Assembly: GCF_017832355.1 (NCBI RefSeq)
Contig: NZ_JAFIBY010000001.1
Coordinates: 744,001 to 808,000 of the forward strand
Reading direction: 5' to 3'
DNA length: 64,000 bases
Source: Serratia sp. PL17
GTDB taxonomy: Bacteria > Pseudomonadota > Gammaproteobacteria > Enterobacterales > Enterobacteriaceae
In this document: positions 7,903-16,445 of the stretch, piece after piece
How positions within the stretch are numbered: the first letter of the stretch is position 1
Layout: every line of letters begins with the position of its first letter
Program-made: the position numbers and the translations under genes
The notes under the pieces: model-generated
What the model was told of the DNA's origin: nothing
The model's database searches: none
The model's input: only the letters and a program-made list of their open reading frames with translations

Positions 7903-7930
7903 AGTACCTTGAAACTGATTATGGGGTACT
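7903..7930. promoter_or_regulatory. Candidate repressor operator in the cox-c intergenic region
   Basis: AGTACC at 7903-7908 and GGTACT at 7925-7930 form a perfect 6-bp inverted repeat directly before the repressor start. The related GGTGCTTGTAAGTACC half-palindrome at 7893-7908 lies beside it. Placement between the divergent genes is where P2-like phages have their C/Cox operators. No binding data; weak call. Confidence 0.35.
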
Positions 7931-7931
7931 C

Positions 7932-8243
7932 ATGAGCACCGTGTCAATGTCAGTTGGCGAAAAAATCAGAGCCATTAGGGAATCAGAGAAACTAACGAGG
8001 GATGAATTTGGTGCTGCTTTAGACATTCCGGTTGGTACGTTAAAGCGATACGAAACAAATCGAATAGGCACTATTGGCGGCGATGTGTTGATGAAAATCA
8101 CCCAGCATGTTCAGTTCAAAAAATACACGATGTGGCTGATGACAGGGGATGTCGCGCCGGAAATCGGACAGATCTCTCCTGCTCTCTCCCCTGATGGGCA
8201 CGACAGCACATCCAACCACCAAAAAGGCCAGAAGGCTGGTTAA
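7932..8243 (+). CDS. P2 C-like lysogeny repressor (HTH_3/Xre type)
   Basis: 103 residues. A single helix-turn-helix domain covers almost the whole protein: VGEKIRAIRESEKLTRDEFGAALDIPVGTLKRYETNR. There is no peptidase domain, so it is the short P2 C type (about 99 aa) rather than a LexA-cleavable CI. GGGG lies five bases before the ATG. It is divergent from Cox and directly upstream of int, as in P2. It should repress the early operon and give superinfection immunity. Confidence 0.82.
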   Translation: MSTVSMSVGEKIRAIRESEKLTRDEFGAALDIPVGTLKRYETNRIGTIGGDVLMKITQHVQFKKYTMWLMTGDVAPEIGQISPALSPDGHDSTSNHQKGQKAG

Positions 8244-8307
8244 CTGCTTGGCGTATAAAGAATTCGTGGGGTAAAGGTGGGATTTGTGCTGAAAGGAGTC
8301 TCTGGGG

Positions 8308-9306
8308 ATGAGCATTAAGTCTCTTGGCGCTGACGGTTACATGGTGGATGTGCGACCACAAGGTAGAGACGGGAAGCGCGTTCGCAAAAAGTTTAAGACG
8401 AAATCTGAAGCGCAGCAGTACGAGCGTTGGATTATCGCGACGCAGAACAACAAAGAGTGGCTTGATAAGCCTGCTGATCATCGACCATTAACCGACCTGA
8501 TCGACCTGTGGTGGAGCCATCATGGCCAGCATTTGAAAGATGGAGTGAAGAGGGCGCAGAAATTGCGTGTCATGGCGAAGAAAATGGGGCTACCCAAAGC
8601 GAGCCAGATCACTCGCACTTTCTTCGCCGACTACCGGGCGCTGCGGTTTGCTGAAGGCAAGAAGGCCAAAACGGTCAACCTTGACCAAGAAATGCTGGGT
8701 GGCGTGTTCTCCGTTCTCATCGAACTGGGGCATTACCACGGCGAGCACCCGCTCAAGGCCATGAAGAAAATGAAGCTGCCGGCGCAGGAAATGGGCTTTC
8801 TTACCCAGGCAGAGATCGCCGTACTGCAGGCACGGCTCGATGGCGATCACCTGAAAGCTGTCCGTCTTTGCCTGGCGACGGGCGCCCGCTGGGGTGAAGT
8901 GGTGAAGCTACGGAAGGAGGAGGTGATCGGCAACAAGGTCACCTACCTGAACACCAAGAACAATAAGAACCGAACGGTGCCGATCTCGCCCGAACTCTGC
9001 AAAGAAATTACCAACGGCGTGAAGTCGGGACAGTTGTTCAAGGATCTGAATTATCCCTATGTCCGGCTATGCGTGAAGGAAGTCGCCCCTGGCCTGCCGG
9101 CGGGGCAAGCAGTGCATGTGCTGCGGCATACGTTCGCCAGTCATTTCATGATGAACGGCGGCAATATTCTGGCACTACAGCGGATTTTAGGACACTCAAG
9201 TATTTTACAAACAATGGTTTATGCGCACTTTGCGCCGGACTACCTGGAAGATGCGGTGAGATTTAACCCACTTGTAAACGTAAAGGCGAGCGTTACCCAT
9301 GCCTGA
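8308..9306 (+). CDS. int: P2-like tyrosine-recombinase integrase
   Basis: 332 residues, full length for P2-type Int (about 337). An N-terminal arm-type DNA-binding region (SIKSLGADGYMVDVRPQGRDGKRVRKKF) precedes a SAM-like core-binding domain and the catalytic domain with ATGARWGE (Arg), VHVLRHTFASH (H-x-x-R), LGHSS and MVYAHF (nucleophile Tyr). A GAAAGGAG ribosome site lies upstream. The repressor-int order on the same strand is that of P2. The reading frame is intact, so the prophage may still integrate and excise if the other end is complete. Confidence 0.93.
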   Translation: MSIKSLGADGYMVDVRPQGRDGKRVRKKFKTKSEAQQYERWIIATQNNKEWLDKPADHRPLTDLIDLWWSHHGQHLKDGVKRAQKLRVMAKKMGLPKASQITRTFFADYRALRFAEGKKAKTVNLDQEMLGGVFSVLIELGHYHGEHPLKAMKKMKLPAQEMGFLTQAEIAVLQARLDGDHLKAVRLCLATGARWGEVVKLRKEEVIGNKVTYLNTKNNKNRTVPISPELCKEITNGVKSGQLFKDLNYPYVRLCVKEVAPGLPAGQAVHVLRHTFASHFMMNGGNILALQRILGHSSILQTMVYAHFAPDYLEDAVRFNPLVNVKASVTHA

Positions 9307-9547
9307 TAATATTGAAGTGCCTAAAGAAGGCTTGTATGTATCCACAACTCCGGATGGAGAACGTTTGGTTGTTGTTGATGTAAACGTGGTACAGGATGAC
9401 GATGATGAAGAAGGGGATGAAATCTTTTTCTTGGTAACATTCGTTAATGAAGGTGATGAGAACGATATGTCAGCGCCAAGCTGGGAATTCGACTCCACTG
9501 AATGGCGGGAACATGTTGCGAGAGAGAAACTAGAATTTGTTGGCTAA
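9299..9547 (+). CDS. Small acidic hypothetical protein coupled to int
   Basis: 82 residues, strongly acidic (VVQDDDDEEGDEIFF), with alternating hydrophobic beta-like strands (LYVSTTPDGERLVVVDVNVV) and a C-terminal SWEFDSTEWREHVAREKL. The ATG lies eight bases inside the end of int, implying translational coupling. Not recognised; a small beta-rich fold such as a DNA-mimic or antirepressor-like protein is conceivable but unsupported. It is the last gene that clearly belongs to the prophage. Confidence 0.6.
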   Translation: MPDNIEVPKEGLYVSTTPDGERLVVVDVNVVQDDDDEEGDEIFFLVTFVNEGDENDMSAPSWEFDSTEWREHVAREKLEFVG

Positions 9548-9853
9548 GGCGTATTAACTCAGAGTTGAGCTGACACATACCCTAGTAGCACACAACCAAA
9601 TCCGATAGTTCGCTCTGAGCTAGAAGCGGGCGTTCGCAAAGAATCACTTACATCGCTATGTATTGTTCAGCGAAAAGCGCGGCAGATTAGATCCACAGAT
9701 TTCCTCTCTACTCTGGTACTTCACTGTGAAATTTCCCCTTGTTTCATAGCAGTGGTATCCTGTTGCAGGGCATTTCTGCTTCACTAGACGACTCTGATGT
9801 TGTTCGGACCAAGTTTGAATATTGTGATTCAGATTAAATGGATAGATACGAAA

Positions 9854-10609
9854 ATGTTATATAAATATGTTGGGAACAATGATGTTGAAAAGGTTATAGA
9901 TTATTTAAAGTGCTTTGTTGAACATGGCACTATATTTGCGAGTCGGCCTGTTTCTTTTAATGATCCGGCTGAATTTAAGATAATATTTGATTTTAATGCC
10001 AAAGTTGAAGTTATAAAAGAAAAGTATTTTTTAGATAACCAGAACCATTCAGATGTCGATTTTAAGAAATGGAATGACAGTTTTGATGAACAAGCTAAAT
10101 GGTACATGGGATATTCAACTAGAGAAGAATATCTCACTCACAATGGCACGATCTGTTTAACAAGGGATAGTGATAATTATCTTATGTGGTCACATTATGC
10201 CCATTCTCATACAGGGTTCTGCATTGGGTTTGATGACCGCATCGTTAGTTGTATTGATGATTGTGCCGTTTTTGGTGACGTCAACTATACCAATTCGATT
10301 CCAAAATTCAATTACTTCACTGAGGATTTAGTGAAGTTTTCAAAAGCAATGTTCCTCCATAAAGGGTTGTCATGGGCCTATGAAAAAGAATTTAGAATTA
10401 TTACGAATGAATGGGGCCCAAAGAACTTTGATAAAACATTAATTAAAGAAATAGTGATAGGCTGTCGAGCGCCAACAGAGCTTCATGATTTTGTTTGTGA
10501 ATTAATTGGTGCTGGTATTAAGGTGAGTAAAATGAGGCTATCCCACGACACTTACTCTTTGAAAAAAACTCCATTGAAGAAAGGTTTTTATTTTCAAGGA
10601 GACGCTTAA
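9854..10609 (+). CDS. DUF2971 domain protein
   Basis: 251 residues from the ATG at 9854 (MLYKYVGNND, where the family normally starts); an in-frame ATG at 9797 would add 19 residues without homology-like features. Family marks are FNDPAEF near the start, YLMWSHYAHSHTGFCIGFDD in the middle and LSWAYEKEFRI later (W-x-Y-E-x-E-x-R). The gene is AT-rich compared with int and with mntR downstream. DUF2971 genes recur in accessory and defence-rich islands, but their biochemical activity is not known to me. It is separated by 178 bases from the next orphan on the same strand. Confidence 0.8.
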   Translation: MLYKYVGNNDVEKVIDYLKCFVEHGTIFASRPVSFNDPAEFKIIFDFNAKVEVIKEKYFLDNQNHSDVDFKKWNDSFDEQAKWYMGYSTREEYLTHNGTICLTRDSDNYLMWSHYAHSHTGFCIGFDDRIVSCIDDCAVFGDVNYTNSIPKFNYFTEDLVKFSKAMFLHKGLSWAYEKEFRIITNEWGPKNFDKTLIKEIVIGCRAPTELHDFVCELIGAGIKVSKMRLSHDTYSLKKTPLKKGFYFQGDA

Positions 10610-10787
10610 AAGCGATGCGTTTATTCCCACAAATTAACACAAGCAAAGTTAGCTATATCCTTTTTGGTATTTATCAATAAGAACGAGGAGAGGGCTACTC
10701 AGATGAGCGAATGGGGGGCATTTCTTCCATTGTGATACAGTGAAAACATAATCGATTCATAACCGATGTATAAAAAGGCGAATATTC

Positions 10788-11417
10788 ATGGCTCGTACTT
10801 ATCCAACAGAATGGAAAAAGTTTTGCAGAACAATAAGCACACCCATTGGCTTTAATTATTACACCAAAAATATTAAAAAAAATGTCTCTTTAGGTGATTT
10901 CAATATGTTTTCGGCTAGGTATTCTTTGGCAAAAGACTTCATTGGTATAGATATTCAAAATGCTACTATGAAAACCAAGCTTGGTTATGAGGCATTAATG
11001 AATGCTCTACTTGTTTGGAGTGTTGTGGAGTATTACTATATAATATTTAAAACACAATCCAATTCACATTATGATCTTTTGACATATAATAAAAGTGAAC
11101 TAACTGCCATTAGAAATAAAATTAATGCAATTGGATTTGACGTGGAAAAATTCTATAAATTCACAAAATTGCATTGTGACTCTAAGCATACACTCAATAT
11201 AGATGAGTTCTTAAATAATCGCGATTATAATCCCGTAATGCTCTTATCAGCTATTCGCCACGTATTTTCCCATGGGAAATTAACCGCTAACGTGAGTAAT
11301 GTTAAGTCTGCATCAGTAAACTCAATCGTCAATATCCTAAAGACATGTATTTTAAGTAAAATAGACGATGACTTTTCATCGATAGTTAAATCCCATCCGA
11401 ATTATTTAATCGCATAG
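10788..11417 (+). CDS. AT-rich orphan with HEPN-like Rx4H motif
   Basis: 209 residues, mainly helical (KLGYEALMNALLVWSVVEYYYIIF; a long helix around residues 64-90), with AIRHVFSHGKLTAN near the C terminus. R157 and H162 form an Rx4H motif preceded by a helix and followed by Gly, which is the active-site pattern of HEPN RNases. Overall length and all-helical character agree. No partner MNT nucleotidyltransferase gene is present nearby. The gene lies alone between the DUF2971 gene and the chromosomal mntR. The HEPN reading is from the motif only; otherwise it is unrecognised. Confidence 0.6.
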   Translation: MARTYPTEWKKFCRTISTPIGFNYYTKNIKKNVSLGDFNMFSARYSLAKDFIGIDIQNATMKTKLGYEALMNALLVWSVVEYYYIIFKTQSNSHYDLLTYNKSELTAIRNKINAIGFDVEKFYKFTKLHCDSKHTLNIDEFLNNRDYNPVMLLSAIRHVFSHGKLTANVSNVKSASVNSIVNILKTCILSKIDDDFSSIVKSHPNYLIA

Positions 11418-11682
11418 TATTGATTAAGAAGATTGCAATACTTTGATTAAGTGATTATGGCTGATTTTTAGCATTACGTAATTTCAATTAACTTATCGCT
11501 CTGAATGCTCGATAAGGTCCTACCTGGCATAGAGCATGATCCACAAATTGCCCCAAACGTCCACGCAGCATCCATTTTAAGCACGCAGTTACAGACATCT
11601 AACTCACTGATATTACTGTAACTGCTTGTTTTTGTTAGTGCTGAAATGGCGGCGAAAGCCTCCCTTTTTTATGGGTGCGGAT

Positions 11683-12153
11683 TTACTTTGCTGCGTGCTT
11701 TTGCAAAAACTGTTCAAACACCGCCAGGGTGTCGCTAGAAATGTGATGCTCAATCCCTTCGCTGTCCAGCTCGGCGGTTTCATTCGGTACACCAAGACAT
11801 ACCAGCAGGTCGACGACAATCCGGTGGCGACGGCGTACCTTCTGTGCCAGCTGCTCGCCTTCTTCCGTCAGAAAAACCCCCCGATAAGGGCGTGACTCGA
11901 CTAATCCAGCGCTTTTGAGCCGGGCGATGTTCTTGATCGCCGTCGGGTGCGAAACGCCGAAGCGTTTGGCGATGTCGGTGGTTCTGGCTTCGCGGGTGGT
12001 CATCAACAAGTCGGCAATCAGCTCGACATAATCCTCTATCAGCGCATTGGATTGCGCCTCACGAGCGCGGGTGAAGCGCAGGGCATGTTCAGCCTCGTCC
12101 GGCATTTCAGCCACCACGGGGCGTTCGGCGTCATCTGGTGCGCTTGTAGCCAT
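11683..12153 (-). CDS. mntR: Manganese-responsive repressor MntR (DtxR family)
   Basis: 156 residues. The N-terminal winged helix is TREARTTDIAKRFGVSHPTAIKNIARLKSAGLVESRPYRGVFLTEEGE, followed by the dimerisation/metal-binding helices (RRRHRIVVDLLVCLGV, DSEGIEHHIS with E and HH ligands). It is the short DtxR type without an SH3 domain, as in E. coli MntR (155 aa). It represses mntH when Mn(II) is sufficient. It is divergent from mntH, and an operator-like palindrome lies in the shared 229-base intergenic region. Confidence 0.95.
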   Translation of the reverse strand: MATSAPDDAERPVVAEMPDEAEHALRFTRAREAQSNALIEDYVELIADLLMTTREARTTDIAKRFGVSHPTAIKNIARLKSAGLVESRPYRGVFLTEEGEQLAQKVRRRHRIVVDLLVCLGVPNETAELDSEGIEHHISSDTLAVFEQFLQKHAAK

Positions 12154-12313
12154 ATTCTGAGACGTCCTTTAAACGTTAAACCAGTAAGTTGCAGGTTACT
12201 GCAGTTCCGCCATACGTTAGTCCAAAGGCGACGCATTATCAATTCGGCGGGCGTATTCGCTGATAATAAGAAATATTTGTACACAAAGGCAGTGAATCTT
12301 CCATTTTGCATAA

Positions 12314-12333
12314 AGTGTAGCCGATGCTACATT
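12314..12333. promoter_or_regulatory. MntR-box-like palindrome upstream of mntH
   Basis: TGTAGC at 12316-12321, four bases, then GCTACA at 12326-12331: a perfect 6+4+6 palindrome, with flanking AAG/ATT, resembling the E. coli mntH MntR box (ATAGC-N4-GCTAT core). It lies 50 bases before the mntH start between the two divergent genes, where it could cover the mntH promoter. Confidence 0.65.
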
Positions 12334-12382
12334 GCAGTGAGTGTTGGGTGAAAAATAACCAGAAAAAGATTGAGGGTAAACC

Positions 12383-13687
12383 ATGCGTGATGCGGCAACC
12401 ACCACATCGTTAACCGAACGAACCAATACGGCGATTGGTAACGCACTTGCCGGGCGCAAGCGTGGAGCATTCACGCCGCTACTGTTCGCTGGGCCTGCTG
12501 TGATTGCCTCTATTGCCTATATGGATCCCGGTAATTTTGCCACCAATATTCAGGCGGGTTCGAAATACGGCTATAGCCTGTTATGGGTGGTGGTGATGGC
12601 TAACCTGATTGCCATGCTGTTTCAGGCGCTCTCGGCCAAGCTGGGTATTGTCACCAACCGTAATCTGGCAGAGATGTGCCGCGATCAATTCTCACGTCCG
12701 GTGGTGATCGGTATGTGGCTGCTCAGTGAAGTGGCCGCGATGGCCACCGATCTGGCGGAGTTCCTCGGCGGGGCTATCGCGCTTGCCTTGCTGTTTCATA
12801 TGCCGTTGTTGCCGGGAATGGCGGTGACAGCGGTTATCACCTATGCATTGCTGATGGTCGAGAAAAAAGGTTTTCGCCCGGTAGAACTGATGATTGGCGG
12901 TCTGGTCGCGGTGATTGCACTGTGTTATTTGGTTGAAATGTTTATTGTGCCGGTGGACTGGGCGGCAGCCGGTATTGGTATGGTAACGCCGCAGTTGCCG
13001 GATGCGCAGGCATTGACTATTGCCGTCGGTATTATCGGTGCCACGGTGATGCCGCACGCTATTTTTCTGCACTCGGGCTTAACCCAGCACCGTGCGCCTG
13101 CCAGCGACAGTGGCGAACGGCGCAAATTGCTGCGCTTTTCGAATATTGAAGTGGTGATTGCACTGTCGATCGCGGGGCTGGTGAATATCGCTATGGTCAT
13201 TATGGCCTCCAGCGCTTTCCATGCCGGTAATAGCGACGTGGCAGAGATAGGAACGGCTTACCATACATTGACCCCATTGTTTGGCGCTGCCGCGGCTGGC
13301 ATCTTCCTGATGTCGTTGATTGCCTCCGGCATTTCCAGCTCGGTGGTGGGTACCATGGCGGGTCAAATGATCATGCAGGGGTTTGTGGGCTTTAGGATCC
13401 CTGTCTGGGTACGCCGTATGGTAACCATGATCCCGGCCTTCATTGTGGTGGCATTAGGCGTGAATGCGACAGACGCGCTGGTTTACAGCCAGGTGGTGCT
13501 GAGCCTGGCGTTGCCGGCACCGATGATTGCGTTGGTGATGTTTACCCGTCGCCGCGACATTATGGGCGAGTTTGTTAATAGCCGCCTGACCAGCCTGGTG
13601 TCGGTCATAGGTACAGTGATTATTCTCCTGCTCAACCTGGTTCTGCTGTTGCAGACGTTTGGTGTCGCCATCCCCGGTCTGGGGTGA
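12383..13687 (+). CDS. mntH: Proton-coupled Mn(II)/Fe(II) transporter MntH (Nramp)
   Basis: 434 residues with about 11 membrane helices. The two metal-binding Nramp signatures are present: DPGN at residues 48-51 in the unwound first helix and MPH at 223-225 in the sixth. The length is close to the family norm (E. coli 412). It imports Mn2+ with protons across the inner membrane, supporting oxidative-stress defence. It is divergent from mntR and ends 6 bases before a terminator hairpin. No sign of damage. Confidence 0.96.
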   Translation: MRDAATTTSLTERTNTAIGNALAGRKRGAFTPLLFAGPAVIASIAYMDPGNFATNIQAGSKYGYSLLWVVVMANLIAMLFQALSAKLGIVTNRNLAEMCRDQFSRPVVIGMWLLSEVAAMATDLAEFLGGAIALALLFHMPLLPGMAVTAVITYALLMVEKKGFRPVELMIGGLVAVIALCYLVEMFIVPVDWAAAGIGMVTPQLPDAQALTIAVGIIGATVMPHAIFLHSGLTQHRAPASDSGERRKLLRFSNIEVVIALSIAGLVNIAMVIMASSAFHAGNSDVAEIGTAYHTLTPLFGAAAAGIFLMSLIASGISSSVVGTMAGQMIMQGFVGFRIPVWVRRMVTMIPAFIVVALGVNATDALVYSQVVLSLALPAPMIALVMFTRRRDIMGEFVNSRLTSLVSVIGTVIILLLNLVLLLQTFGVAIPGLG

Positions 13688-13692
13688 TCGAT

Positions 13693-13721
13693 AAGCCGTG
13701 CAGCTTATGCTGTCACGGCTT
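13693..13721 (+). terminator. Terminator after mntH
   Basis: AAGCCGTG (13693-13700) pairs with CACGGCTT (13714-13721), followed by GCCGCCTTTCTTT. It begins six bases after the mntH stop. Confidence 0.6.
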
Positions 13722-13758
13722 GCCGCCTTTCTTTATCACGCTATCTCCCAGTGTGGCG

Positions 13759-14025
13759 TTATTTGGACGTTGGGTTTTGGCCATTGGTCAGTGCTTTCTC
13801 GTCGTTAGAAATACTGCCGCTATTTGCGGCCCATACGCCTTCCTGGGTTTTGGTGACCTTCTGATGTGCTGCATTCAGGTTCTGACCTACGGCGGCAATG
13901 TGATTGGATTCAACACCGCCGGTGTTTTCCCCCCAGGGAATGGTCTGATCATTGGCTTGAGCGATGCCGCCCAGCGCCAGGGGCATCAGCAGTAGCATGG
14001 CATTAATCAGGTATTTTACTCTCAT
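13759..14025 (-). CDS. Small secreted hypothetical protein
   Basis: 88 residues from the ATG at 14025, chosen because GGAG lies upstream and because the product then begins with a typical signal peptide: MRVKYL, hydrophobic core, and an AQA-like cleavage site near residue 24. The mature part (NDQTIPWGENTGGVESNHIAAVGQNLNAAHQKV) is polar and lacks Cys; I do not recognise it. It converges with mntH. Probably periplasmic. Confidence 0.65.
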   Translation of the reverse strand: MRVKYLINAMLLLMPLALGGIAQANDQTIPWGENTGGVESNHIAAVGQNLNAAHQKVTKTQEGVWAANSGSISNDEKALTNGQNPTSK

Positions 14026-14319
14026 CGTCTCAGTCTCCACTTTGTGCTCTGCACCTGACTGGCGGATGCATGGCACTATCAGGAACAAAAGTAAGAGGGT
14101 GAGGGATAGCTAGTGTCAGTCGGTTTTTGGCTGGCGAAAGGGATCCACAATACGCCCTGTTTAATCAGTGTAGGCAGCGCCGCCAGCCAGGGTGACAGCG
14201 CGAGTGTAAGCAGGATCCGTAATTGCTTTCGGGGTATGTTTGGTTGTTTCAAGTGAAATAATTAGCAAGAAAGCATTTGTGTTAATGGGCGATCCCCCCC
14301 GAATGTTCGCATGACGTAA

Positions 14320-15066
14320 TTACAAATTTCCCACGCCACCGTCGATCAACAATTCACTGCCGACCATAAAGGCGGACTCATCGGATGCGAGGAACACTGC
14401 CGCCTTTGCCAATTCCAGCGACGTGCCCATACGACCGATGGGTACCAATTGGCGGATCTCGTCACGTAATGCCTGTTCATCGGCATCCTTCAGGCCGAGC
14501 TTACCCAGTGCCGGCGTTTCTGTTGGACCGGGGCTGAGGCCATTGACCCGAATGCCGCGTGGGTGCAGTTCACCGGAGAGGGTTCTGGCCAGCGACAGCA
14601 GACCAGCCTTGCTGGCGGCATAGACGTTACTTAACGGCAGGCCGATATGCGCACTGACCGAGCCGCACAGAATAATTGACGCGGGGTTAGCCAACTGCGG
14701 CAACAACGACTGGATCAGAAAGAAGGGCCCTTTAAGGTTAATGTCCATCACCCGTTGATAACTCTGTTCATCCCATTCTTGCAGAGGATGGTGGGTGACG
14801 TCGCCTGCATTGATGTACAGCACATCGAGGCGTGGCCAGTGGTTGGCCAATTGCTGCGCTAAAACCCGCTGCTGCTCAATATCTCCTGCATCACTACGCA
14901 ACAGCAGTACCTTGCCCAGCGCTTTTCCTGCTGCCTCTAGGCTGTTCTGGTTGCGTCCGGTGATCGCTACGGTGGCGCCTTCAGCGATAAACTGACGCGC
15001 AGTTTCCAAACCAATGCCGCTGGTACCCCCGGTGATCAATGCGTACTTGCCTTTAAGTCGTGACAT
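14320..15066 (-). CDS. Short-chain dehydrogenase/reductase (SDR)
   Basis: 248 residues from the ATG at 15066 (AGGAG six bases upstream; a longer open frame exists but lacks a start context). Classical SDR: TGGTSGIG nucleotide-binding motif near residue 12, NAG in YINAGD, catalytic Ser in CGSVSAH, YAASK (Tyr/Lys), and SPGPTETP. TGRN after the second strand suggests NADP(H). The substrate is unknown. It is divergent from an HxlR regulator gene across an operator-like repeat, so it is probably induced by an electrophile or aldehyde sensed by that regulator. Confidence 0.88.
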   Translation of the reverse strand: MSRLKGKYALITGGTSGIGLETARQFIAEGATVAITGRNQNSLEAAGKALGKVLLLRSDAGDIEQQRVLAQQLANHWPRLDVLYINAGDVTHHPLQEWDEQSYQRVMDINLKGPFFLIQSLLPQLANPASIILCGSVSAHIGLPLSNVYAASKAGLLSLARTLSGELHPRGIRVNGLSPGPTETPALGKLGLKDADEQALRDEIRQLVPIGRMGTSLELAKAAVFLASDESAFMVGSELLIDGGVGNL

Positions 15067-15109
15067 AACGTACTCCTGTTTATTGTCGGCACAGGCATTA
15101 TTTGCGTTA

Positions 15110-15146
15110 TAGTATCTTTTGCATAGTAGGCACCTTTTGGATACTA
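15110..15146. promoter_or_regulatory. Candidate HxlR operator between SDR and HxlR genes
   Basis: TAGTATC at 15110-15116 and GATACTA at 15140-15146 are exact inverted repeats with 23 bases between them, in the 99-base gap of the divergent pair. The position could cover both promoters. Confidence 0.5.
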
Positions 15147-15165
15147 AAGGACAAGGTGGGATGAA

Positions 15166-15543
15166 ATGACCAACGCAGAGCTGTCGACGGCGGAAAAAAA
15201 TATAGCGGCATTGCCTACAGCGGGTGAACCTTGCCCAATGGTCGGCTTCGTGAATCTGGTCGCGGGGAAATGGGCTATTCCGATCCTCTACCGGCTGATA
15301 CTGATTGATACCCCAATACGTTTTAGCGAACTGCAGCGCGCAGTCGCACCTATCGCCCAGAAAGAGTTGACGCGTCAACTGCGGCAGTTTGAGCAACGTG
15401 GTTTGGTCACCCGGCAGGTGTTCCCGGAGGTTCCGCCACGGGTTGAATATCAAATTACGCCACTGGGTAAAACGTTGCGTCCGACACTCGACTCTCTGGC
15501 CAACTGGATGCGCACCCACGCACCACAGCTGATTGACGGCTAG
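15166..15543 (+). CDS. HxlR-family transcriptional regulator
   Basis: 125 residues. The HxlR winged helix is clear: PCPMVGFVNLVAGKWAIPILYRLI (Cys before the first helix, GKW), RFSELQRAVAPIAQKELTRQLRQFEQRGLVTRQVFPEVPPRVEYQITPLGKTL. The conserved N-terminal Cys is often the sensing residue for quinones or aldehydes in this family. It is divergent from the SDR gene and its stop overlaps the end of the convergent binding-protein gene by four bases. It probably controls the SDR gene and itself. Confidence 0.88.
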   Translation: MTNAELSTAEKNIAALPTAGEPCPMVGFVNLVAGKWAIPILYRLILIDTPIRFSELQRAVAPIAQKELTRQLRQFEQRGLVTRQVFPEVPPRVEYQITPLGKTLRPTLDSLANWMRTHAPQLIDG

Positions 15544-16445
15544 TCACCAATCCCCGGCGGATTGATGGCAGAACGTGGAACTTTCTCATCATGTTCACCC
15601 CAGCGATCCAAAACCTGGGCATATTCACCGCTGACGATCACACCATTGATGGCTGCGTTGATTGCGGTAACCAGGCCATTATCTTTTTTAGTGGTCACTG
15701 CCACATAGGCGACGTTCGGGCCGATGCCCACCATTTTCGTCCTGCCAGTCAGTGCTGCTTTGTAGGCTCCGGTGGAGTGGGGGCCAAAGAACGCGTCGGC
15801 GCGCCCGGACTGAATGCTCAGATTGGCGGCGGCGTCATCGGTGACATAAATGGGCTGTACCGGGGCCAGGCCATTAGCCTGATTCTGCTTATCCCAACCC
15901 AGTAAGATATTTTCCTGATTGGTCCCTGAACCGACAATAATCCGTAGCCCGGCAACGTCCGCAGGTTGGTTAATGGCGCTGATTTTGCTGGTGGACTTCA
16001 CGTAAAAGCCCAGCGTATCTACGCGATAGGTGGCGAAATCAAACTTGGTTTTCCGCTGCTTGGTCACGGCAATATTGAAAATTGCAGCGTCATATTTACC
16101 TGAGCTGATGCCGAGCGGCCAATCTTCCCAGGAGGTCGGTATCAGGTTCAACTCTAGCCCCAGGCTGTCTGCTACCAGTTGCGCGATGTCCGGATCGCTG
16201 CCAATCAACGTTTTATTGTCTTCAGCAAACAGCGCCAGTGGGGGGGAATTTTCAGACGCCACTGCTATGGTTAGTTTGCCCGGTACGGCAAAATGATAAT
16301 TGGCTGGGATCAGCGCGACGGCGGCCGGGTTTTTCTCCGCACGCAAATGTTGCTGGTTGGCTTGTAGATCAATAATGCTTTTGGTCTCAGCCGCAGAATG
16401 ACCGCATATCAGCAATGCGCTCAGTGCCAGGGTTTTGAATCGCAT
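15540..16445 (-). CDS. Periplasmic amino-acid-type ABC binding protein (SBP family 3)
   Basis: 301 residues. A signal peptide (MRFKTLALSALLICGHSAA) precedes a type-3 solute-binding domain: LTIAVASENSPPLALFAEDNKTLIGSDPDIAQLVADSLGLELNLIPTSWEDWPLGISSGKYDAAIFNIAVTKQRKTKFDFA in conserved order, then GLRIIVGSGTNQENIL. No permease or ATPase gene is adjacent, so it is an orphan component or a binding protein for a system elsewhere. The ligand is likely a polar amino acid, without proof. The gene converges with HxlR. Confidence 0.85.
   Translation of the reverse strand: MRFKTLALSALLICGHSAAETKSIIDLQANQQHLRAEKNPAAVALIPANYHFAVPGKLTIAVASENSPPLALFAEDNKTLIGSDPDIAQLVADSLGLELNLIPTSWEDWPLGISSGKYDAAIFNIAVTKQRKTKFDFATYRVDTLGFYVKSTSKISAINQPADVAGLRIIVGSGTNQENILLGWDKQNQANGLAPVQPIYVTDDAAANLSIQSGRADAFFGPHSTGAYKAALTGRTKMVGIGPNVAYVAVTTKKDNGLVTAINAAINGVIVSGEYAQVLDRWGEHDEKVPRSAINPPGIGD

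Larger units (their letters stand above)
1..9547. mobile_element. P2-like prophage, early arm (left part outside window)
   Basis: The order portal Q (3' end), cos-like site, replication gene A on the opposite strand, small early genes, Cox, and then divergent C repressor and integrase is the P2/186 organisation. The structural genes lie left of the window. The right boundary is not visible: no att repeat can be recognised because the other end is outside the window, so the AT-rich genes at 9.85-11.4 kb may be inside or outside the prophage. Cargo sits at the position of P2 tin/old (Shedu-like gene) and among the early genes (SLATT-like pair). Confidence 0.85.

Noticed and set aside
9548-9853. 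attachment site of the P2-like prophage
   Set aside because: The region next to int was inspected, but without the other prophage end no direct repeat can be established.
10788-11417. MNT/HEPN toxin-antitoxin locus
   Set aside because: The Rx4H motif is present, but no nucleotidyltransferase (GSxxxG) gene is adjacent, so only a HEPN-like orphan is claimed.
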